NCBI GenBank assembly: GCA_964457365.1
Contig: CAYWFP010000057.1
Span: 1-27,255 of the forward strand
Reading direction: 5' to 3'
Length of the DNA stretch: 27,255 nucleotides
From: CAYWFP01 sp964457365
GTDB taxonomy: Bacteria > Planctomycetota > SZUA-567
Part shown: positions 22,272 through 27,255 of the stretch, piece after piece
Position numbering within the stretch: the stretch's first letter is position 1
Layout of the letters: each line of letters begins with the position of its first letter
Program-made: the position numbers and the translations under genes
Notes under the pieces: model-generated
Told to the model about the DNA's origin: nothing
Database searches by the model: none
Seen by the model: only the letters and a program-made list of their open reading frames with translations

Positions 22272-23450
22272 ATGCCCGAGGACGTCAACTGCGACGAGGC
22301 GAATGTACCTGAGTATGAACTCCCCGAACTTCTGCGCATGCAGGACGGCACGGCGGCGACCCCCGGCCACTGGCCCCGGCGCCGCGCGGAATTGGTGGAA
22401 TTGCTGCGCGCGCATGTCTACGGCCATCCGCCGGCGCTGTTGATCATCGCGGCCATCGGTGACGCGACGACGATCCTCGATAATGAGACGATGACACTGC
22501 GGGAGCTGACGGTCGATCTCTGCGAGAACACGCATGCGGTGCGGGTGCTGCTGGCTTTGCCGAAGCAACCGCCGCGAGCACTCTTTCTGGGGCTCAATTT
22601 TCGCGGCAACCACACCGTCCATCCCGCCCCCGGCATCGCCGTAACCGAGGCGTGGGTCCCCGGTAGCAAGCCCCAGGCGCCCGAGAACCGCGCCGCCGCC
22701 ACCGGGCGCGGATTCTCCGCACCCTCCTGGCCGCTGGAACTGATCACCACGCGCGGTTTCGGCCTGGCCACGGCCTACGCCGGGGAGATCGATCCCGACT
22801 ACGACGACGGTTTCCTGAACGGCATCCACGCTTACGAAACCGAAGCGCGCGGCGAAACCTCCGGCGGCACCATCGCCGCGTGGGCCTGGGGCCTTTCGCG
22901 GCTGCGCGAGGCGCTGGCGACGCTGGATGAACTGGCGACAACGCCGGTGGTGGCGCTGGGGCATTCGCGGCTGGGGAAGACCGCGCTCTGGGCCGCAGCG
23001 CAGGACGAAAACTTCGCCGGCGCGGCAAGCAACGATTCCGGCTGTCTGGGGGCGGCGCTCTCGCGGCGCCGCTTCGGCGAGCGGCTGCGGCATATCAACA
23101 CGTCGTTTCCGCACTGGTTCGGCGCTCGGTGCAAAGAGTACAACGAACGCGAGGACGAGTTGCCGGTGGATCAGCACATGCTGCTGGCGTGCATCGCCCC
23201 GCGGCCGCTGGCGGTGGGAAACGCCGCGGAGGACCATTGGGCCGATCCGCGCGGGGAGTTCCTCGCCTGCATCGCGGCCGACCCGGCGTGGCGGCTGCTC
23301 GGGAAGGCGGGGCTCGGGAGCGAGGACGTCCCGTCGATCAACCGTCCCGTCGGCGAGACGCTGCAGTATCATATCCGCCTCGGCGGCCACGGGCTGACGC
23401 CGCTGGACTGGTGGCATTACTGCGATTTCTTCGCCCGCCGCCTCGGTTGA
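22272..23450 (+). CDS. Carbohydrate esterase family 15-like (glucuronoyl esterase), alpha/beta hydrolase
   Basis: 392 aa. Enzymes of this family hydrolyse the ester between glucuronic acid of a polysaccharide and an alcohol, for example in xylan-lignin or algal material. 'VVALGHSRLGKTALWAAAQD' contains the nucleophile S232 in the family's G-x-S-R-x-GK motif. 'GGHGLTPLDWWHYCDFF' supplies the histidine, H373. The acid is less usual: the position 23 residues after the serine, glutamate in well-studied members, is D255 in 'SNDSGCLGAALSR'. 'EDHWADPRGEFLA' (D321) could provide an alternative acid. The start at 22272 follows AAAGG and lies 13 bp behind the GH36-like stop. The open frame runs upstream into that gene but is not coding there. 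No signal peptide. Confidence 0.88.
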   Translation: MPEDVNCDEANVPEYELPELLRMQDGTAATPGHWPRRRAELVELLRAHVYGHPPALLIIAAIGDATTILDNETMTLRELTVDLCENTHAVRVLLALPKQPPRALFLGLNFRGNHTVHPAPGIAVTEAWVPGSKPQAPENRAAATGRGFSAPSWPLELITTRGFGLATAYAGEIDPDYDDGFLNGIHAYETEARGETSGGTIAAWAWGLSRLREALATLDELATTPVVALGHSRLGKTALWAAAQDENFAGAASNDSGCLGAALSRRRFGERLRHINTSFPHWFGARCKEYNEREDELPVDQHMLLACIAPRPLAVGNAAEDHWADPRGEFLACIAADPAWRLLGKAGLGSEDVPSINRPVGETLQYHIRLGGHGLTPLDWWHYCDFFARRLG

Positions 23451-23452
23451 CC

Positions 23453-25159
23453 CTACCGCGGCATCGCCTCCAGAGCCAGCGCGGCCCAGAGGAATTGCGA
23501 GGTCTGGTAGCCGTAGTATTCGTCGGTGCATGAGCGCGGCGGCAGGTAGAATGGCATGTCGGCTTCGTCGCCGCCGGGGCCGAGCGTCACCCCGCCGGGG
23601 ATCCGGCCCATCTGGAAGCTCAGAGGATCGGGCTGGTACACGCCGACACCGTTCATCGTCGATATCTGCCACGGGTTGGCGCCGTGGATCCACTCCAGCA
23701 GGCGGTACGCGTCGTCCATCAGTTCCGGCCGTTGCAGGACGCGCGCGGCCGCGGCGAGCGCGAACGAGGCGCAACAGCAGCGGGCGTTGCTGATGCGGCC
23801 CTCGTTAGCCAGAAAGTAGCGGAAACACAGCCTCTCGCCGAGCTGGCGATAGGCGTAATGCTGCTTGCCTTCGGGGCGCTCTTCGTAAAACGCGTAGGGC
23901 AGCAGGCCGAACGGATTGCGTGCGGCGAAGACCAGCGCCAGTTCGTCCACCCAGAGGGTGATGGCGTCTTTCCAGCGCGTGGCGTCGGGGTGGTCGGCGT
24001 ATTCGTCGATGCACTCGGCGAGGATCCAGATGTGGTAGTCGCTGCCGACGTGCTTGCGGTGGAAGCCGGCCGCGGGGTCCTCCGGGTGCGCGCGCCAGAA
24101 GCCGCGCGTCAGCGACTGGCCGCCAAGGTACTCGGTGACCTGCAGGTCGACTATGCGGTTGGTCCACTGGATGGCGGCGGTCTTGTACTCACTCTCGCCG
24201 GTGACGCGGTGGAGCACCAGATAGCTCCACGCCCGCCACTGGATGTTATCGAGCGATACGTCTTCCGTGCGCAGGTCGTACGCAAGCGATCGCTTCGCCG
24301 CCTCCAGCGCGCGGTTGGATTTCTCAGGATCGTTTTTCTGCAACGCCTCGGCGTAGAGCGCGTACAGCGCGGTGTACTTCGCCGGGGGCATTGCGACTCC
24401 GGGGTGGATGCGCCGCTCGTCCCCGCTCTGCTTGACGTTGTCGGTGTAGCGGCAGTCCTCGTTGTCGTGCACCGTGCGCGCGCCGCCGCCGATGTTGTGC
24501 AGCAGCGAGCCGTCCGCCTGTTGGATGTTGAGGAAGTACTCGTAGCCCTGCATGGCCTCGGCGAGAAATACGCCCGGCGGCAGACGAAGCTTTTCCTCGC
24601 GGCCTTGCCAGAGGCGGTGGGCCACGAGCAGGCTGAACGCGATCATGCACGTGGAGCTGGCCCACTTGCGGAAGTCGCCCGCGTCGTGCCAGCCGTATGC
24701 CGCGTCGACGTAGCGGTCCTCTTCGACGATATAGCCGTCGTCGAGATGGCAGGCGTCGTGCCATCCGGGGACATTTCGGCCGCAGGACTGGACCTGGAAA
24801 TAGTTGATGCACATCGGGATCACCCGGCGATAGACGTCGTCGCGGATGACGAAGGTCGGGCTCGCCGCGCCGCCGAGAAAAGCCTGGTAGACCCCGTCGT
24901 TGCGCAGACAGGCAATATCGCCGATCAGCCACGGGCCGAAATCGGTATGTTCGCGCTTCAAGCCCGCGCGGTAGGTGTAGTCGGACTGGTTCGGCGCGTT
25001 GAGCAGATGCTTGGAGAAGTCGTTCTGCTCCATCACCCAGAAGACGCGGTCGCCGAAAATGGTCCGCGCCGCGGTCAGATCTGGGACGACAAGGCGTTTC
25101 TTCTGGTGGCCGTTGCGATATCCCAGTTGCGAATGCAGAAGCTTGAGTTCTTCGGGCAC
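23453..25159 (-). CDS. Glycoside hydrolase family 9-type enzyme (endoglucanase or exo-glucosidase like)
   Basis: About 568 aa. An N-terminal beta segment is followed by the (alpha/alpha)6 barrel: 'YVDAAYGWHDAGDFRKWAS' (D159 and D162) is the GH9 base motif. 'WIHGANPWQISTMNGVGVYQP' matches the 'GxNPxxxSyvxGxG' motif. 'SCTDEYYGYQTSQFLWAALALEA' near the C-terminus carries the probable catalytic acid E547. This indicates an inverting beta-glucan or glucosaminidase-type hydrolase; the exact substrate is open. The start was placed at GTG 25159, six to seven bases after AGGAGG. An ATG 13 codons upstream (25198) has no ribosome binding site. No signal peptide is seen. The gene meets the esterase gene tail to tail, two bases apart, with no terminator between them. 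Confidence 0.87.
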   Translation of the reverse strand: MPEELKLLHSQLGYRNGHQKKRLVVPDLTAARTIFGDRVFWVMEQNDFSKHLLNAPNQSDYTYRAGLKREHTDFGPWLIGDIACLRNDGVYQAFLGGAASPTFVIRDDVYRRVIPMCINYFQVQSCGRNVPGWHDACHLDDGYIVEEDRYVDAAYGWHDAGDFRKWASSTCMIAFSLLVAHRLWQGREEKLRLPPGVFLAEAMQGYEYFLNIQQADGSLLHNIGGGARTVHDNEDCRYTDNVKQSGDERRIHPGVAMPPAKYTALYALYAEALQKNDPEKSNRALEAAKRSLAYDLRTEDVSLDNIQWRAWSYLVLHRVTGESEYKTAAIQWTNRIVDLQVTEYLGGQSLTRGFWRAHPEDPAAGFHRKHVGSDYHIWILAECIDEYADHPDATRWKDAITLWVDELALVFAARNPFGLLPYAFYEERPEGKQHYAYRQLGERLCFRYFLANEGRISNARCCCASFALAAAARVLQRPELMDDAYRLLEWIHGANPWQISTMNGVGVYQPDPLSFQMGRIPGGVTLGPGGDEADMPFYLPPRSCTDEYYGYQTSQFLWAALALEAMPR

Positions 25160-25215
25160 GGGCGAGCCTCCTCGGCTGGTCAAAAAGCGATTACGCATCG
25201 CGGATGTGACGGCGC

Positions 25216-25244
25216 ATTGTGCCGCTCCGGCCGCGCCGGGGCAA
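25216..25244 (-). promoter_or_regulatory. Weak candidate promoter of the GH9-type gene
   Basis: On the minus strand TTGCCC (25244-25239) and CACAAT (25221-25216) are separated by 17 bases, matching four of six consensus positions each. They lie 57 bp upstream of the GTG start, in the 179-bp gap after the beta-propeller gene. The gap holds no clear terminator, only T-rich sequence near 25320-25330, so read-through from the upstream gene is also possible. Confidence 0.25.
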
Positions 25245-25338
25245 GAGGTTTTCGCGAAACGGTGCCGAGCAACAGGCCATGTGCGCCGCCGGCAACCGAT
25301 TTCCGAGATTCAGGCATAGGCAAGAAAAAGGTCGCGAC

Positions 25339-27255
25339 TCAGGGCACAAACCCGGGCGTACAAAACAACTCTTCCTCAGATTCATGCTTGCGACGGAAGG
25401 CGGTCTCGGGCACCGGGCCTTTCTCGATATCCGGCCCTTCCCACTCGAGCTTACGTATGGCATTGCCTGCCCCGTAGAAAGCATGGAATTCGAAACGATG
25501 CAGGCCCGCTTCCAGTTTGACCGTCGCGGCATGCGGCTCCTTCGGCTGCGTGCCGTCGGTCTCGAACACGGTCCGCTTGTTGAGAACCAGTCGGCAGCCG
25601 TGGTTGCTTGTCAGCGTGAAGCCATACTCGCCCGTGCGCACAACCCGAAGATAACCCGAATAACGCTCGGCTTGCCGAATCTTACCACTTTTCTTCGACC
25701 CCCTCGATACCTGAGCGACATGGCTGCATGCCTTGTAAGTCAAACGACACGCATGGGGAAATTCCGACAAGTCGGTAGCGAACCTGTCGAAGAAGTATTC
25801 CCGCCACAAGCCCGGCACCACCGCGCCCGGATCGATTGCTTTGACGGGATCCGGAAAATGCGCTGCAACCACGCCCTGGACAAAATCCGGCGCGTCGACG
25901 TAGACCTTGAGCGTCGCGGGCTTCGCGATCGTGATCGGCTTTTCGTAACGCGTGGAAGCCGGGGTCGGTTCGCTGCCGTCGAGGGTGTAGTGCAGCGCGG
26001 TGCCGTCCACACGCGGTTTCAATGTCACCGTCACCGGTTCGACCACCGCCGCGCCGGGCGGATCGATGGTCAGCGCGTCGCGCAACCGGTAGAATCGGTC
26101 CTTCTCTGCGGTCCAGCCGATGGCGTGGAGGAACCGCGTGCGTTCGAAGAACAGATTGCCGCCGAGGACCTTGCTGTACCCGCGGCAGGCGCTGTCGAAG
26201 AGATCGATCCCCGCCAATCCCCTGCTTCCGCGCAAACCCATGCGTGAGTTGGCATAGACCCGGGTACCCAGGTACGGCATGCCGTTGCGGGGGGCGACAT
26301 TGGCGACGTAGCTGTGGCTCTCGACACACAAGGCCGGACCACCGGCCCACAGCCGACCGCAATGACTGCCTCTGTTCTCGTCCTGTTTGCGCAGAATCGC
26401 GCGCGTTTTCAAGGCCGAGAATTCTTCGTCGGGATGCCAGCGGACTGCCCAGCCATACTTGTAGACCTGCTTTTCCTTCGGATAATCCTCGCCCGTCAAA
26501 CTGTCGATCGGCGTGTTTATGTCCTCCGCATATCGCTTGGTCAGTTTGTGCACCGCCGACCAGACATCGATATAGCGCCCCGCGGGACGCATCACCATCC
26601 AGTTGGGGCTGGTCTTCGGATCGAGCGCGAGCGTGCGCTTCCACAGAAGATCGCCTTCGCGGAGGGAGCGGCATTGCAGGTGAATCCTGCCGTTTTCTTT
26701 GTCCAGGGTTCCCAGGTGGACGCGGTCCTCCTGCTGGCAGTAGTTATGGCGCCCGACACGCGGCGCGGCCTCGGTTTCGCAGGACCAGAGCGTCTCGAGT
26801 GTAGTCGGATCGAGCGCACACACTTTGGTGCTCTCCCGTGAGAAAGGCAGCAGAATAACCGGCACCTGCCGCAGCCAAGCACGGGGCGCGTAGACGACGA
26901 ACGGATCGAAATACTTGTATTCGCTCGTGTTCCAACCCGTGTGTTCCGGCATCGTTCGTTGCGCCAGGATCTCGCCTGTCCTGATGTCCACGGTGAAGAG
27001 GCTCAGCCGGTTGTCGCGGCCGAAAGGCATGAAGACGACGATGTCACCGCGGTGGAGACAGTAGTTGGACTGCGCCGGCTCGGTCGGCAAGTCCAGCCGC
27101 CAGAGCACCTCGTTCTCCGGCAGCTTGCGGGCGACGATTTTGCGGTGGTCTTCTCGCTCGCCGTGGATGAGGATGTCTCCGGCAACGTGATGGAAGCGGA
27201 TATTTTGAGGGTAAGCGTTCACGGGATTTGAAATATGCCTCGACCCCGTGAGCCT
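25339..27255 (-). CDS. PQQ-like beta-propeller / CHB domain / PA14-like protein, 5' end outside the window
   Basis: At least 638 aa; the frame stays open to the right edge. Before a GTG at 27222 it reads RLTGSRHISNPV, which continues the beta-propeller pattern, so this GTG is probably internal and the start lies beyond the window. Counting from it, residues 1-390 contain repeated blades of the 'G.I.A...TGE.LW' type ('VDIRTGEILAQRTM', 'LDPTTLETLWSCET', 'SLREGDLLWKRTL'), as in PQQ-like propellers. Residues about 394-445 ('VTVTLKPRVDGTALHYTLDGSEPTPASTRYEKPI') are a chitobiase/beta-hexosaminidase C-terminal-type domain. Residues about 470-600 ('GLWREYFFDRFATDLSEFP', 'RYSGYLRVVRTGEYGFTLTSNHGCRLVLNKRTVFETDG', 'LEAGLHRFEFHAFYG') are a PA14-like carbohydrate-binding domain. 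It is likely a secreted or surface glycan-binding protein, but the signal peptide cannot be checked. Confidence 0.85.
   Translation of the reverse strand, partial: RLTGSRHISNPVNAYPQNIRFHHVAGDILIHGEREDHRKIVARKLPENEVLWRLDLPTEPAQSNYCLHRGDIVVFMPFGRDNRLSLFTVDIRTGEILAQRTMPEHTGWNTSEYKYFDPFVVYAPRAWLRQVPVILLPFSRESTKVCALDPTTLETLWSCETEAAPRVGRHNYCQQEDRVHLGTLDKENGRIHLQCRSLREGDLLWKRTLALDPKTSPNWMVMRPAGRYIDVWSAVHKLTKRYAEDINTPIDSLTGEDYPKEKQVYKYGWAVRWHPDEEFSALKTRAILRKQDENRGSHCGRLWAGGPALCVESHSYVANVAPRNGMPYLGTRVYANSRMGLRGSRGLAGIDLFDSACRGYSKVLGGNLFFERTRFLHAIGWTAEKDRFYRLRDALTIDPPGAAVVEPVTVTLKPRVDGTALHYTLDGSEPTPASTRYEKPITIAKPATLKVYVDAPDFVQGVVAAHFPDPVKAIDPGAVVPGLWREYFFDRFATDLSEFPHACRLTYKACSHVAQVSRGSKKSGKIRQAERYSGYLRVVRTGEYGFTLTSNHGCRLVLNKRTVFETDGTQPKEPHAATVKLEAGLHRFEFHAFYGAGNAIRKLEWEGPDIEKGPVPETAFRRKHESEEELFCTPGFVP

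Noticed and set aside
22086..23774. 562-aa open frame on the minus strand
   Set aside because: It overlaps the CE15-like and GH9-type genes and carries no recognisable domain.
25160..25198. ATG at 25198 as start of the GH9-type gene
   Set aside because: No ribosome binding site precedes it, whereas the GTG at 25159 has AGGAGG at good distance.
23684..25477. 597-aa open frame on the plus strand
   Set aside because: It is opposite to the GH9-type gene and crosses the gap after it. Its composition (low-complexity Val/Ala/Arg runs) is typical of a shadow frame.

Overview
The window is GC-rich bacterial DNA, tightly packed with genes and strongly biased towards carbohydrate metabolism. It holds 18 protein-coding genes, one of them cut by the right edge. 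I see no RNA genes, insertion sequences, phage genes or CRISPR arrays. The gene mix points, by inference only, to a Gram-negative free-living or gut member of the PVC group (Lentisphaerota, Kiritimatiellota or Planctomycetota). It combines a Wzm/Wzt surface-glycan exporter, a soluble sulfatase beside a uroporphyrinogen-decarboxylase-family protein, a GH42/GHL6-like hydrolase, CE15 and GH9 enzymes, and a beta-propeller/PA14 protein. No ribosomal or housekeeping marker is present to confirm this.

Left half (86-11079, all minus strand, read right to left): a surface polysaccharide (O-antigen or exopolysaccharide) operon. In order of transcription it encodes an ABC-2 permease (Wzm type), an ATPase with a C-terminal glycan-binding-type domain (Wzt type), a radical SAM protein, a fusion of an FrhB-like iron-sulfur/flavin module with a polysaccharide pyruvyl transferase, a GT2 glycosyltransferase, a small cupin, a DegT/DnrJ/EryC1 sugar aminotransferase, a SAM methyltransferase and a GT4-like glycosyltransferase. 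The last five genes overlap at their stop and start codons, which suggests translational coupling. A candidate promoter lies at 11141-11175. The radical SAM gene carries a perfect 82-bp tandem duplication that shifts its frame and rewrites its C-terminus.

Middle (11321-16349): a bipartite minus-strand unit with a secreted coiled-coil protein of unknown function followed by a GHL6/GH42-like glycoside hydrolase. It ends at a clear Rho-independent terminator (11321-11357). A good candidate promoter with a perfect TTGACA box lies at 16320-16349.

Right half (16417-27255): a glycan-breakdown cluster. Plus-strand genes encode a sulfatase, a uroporphyrinogen-decarboxylase-family protein, an unrecognised probable alpha/alpha-toroid protein, a GH36-like alpha-galactosidase and a CE15-type glucuronoyl esterase. 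They meet head-on, with a 2-bp gap, a minus-strand GH9-type hydrolase preceded by a beta-propeller/CHB/PA14 protein whose 5' end lies outside the window. Most of these enzymes show no signal peptide and no transporter or SusC/SusD pair is present. They therefore probably act in the cytoplasm on imported oligosaccharides, or are exported by a route not visible here.
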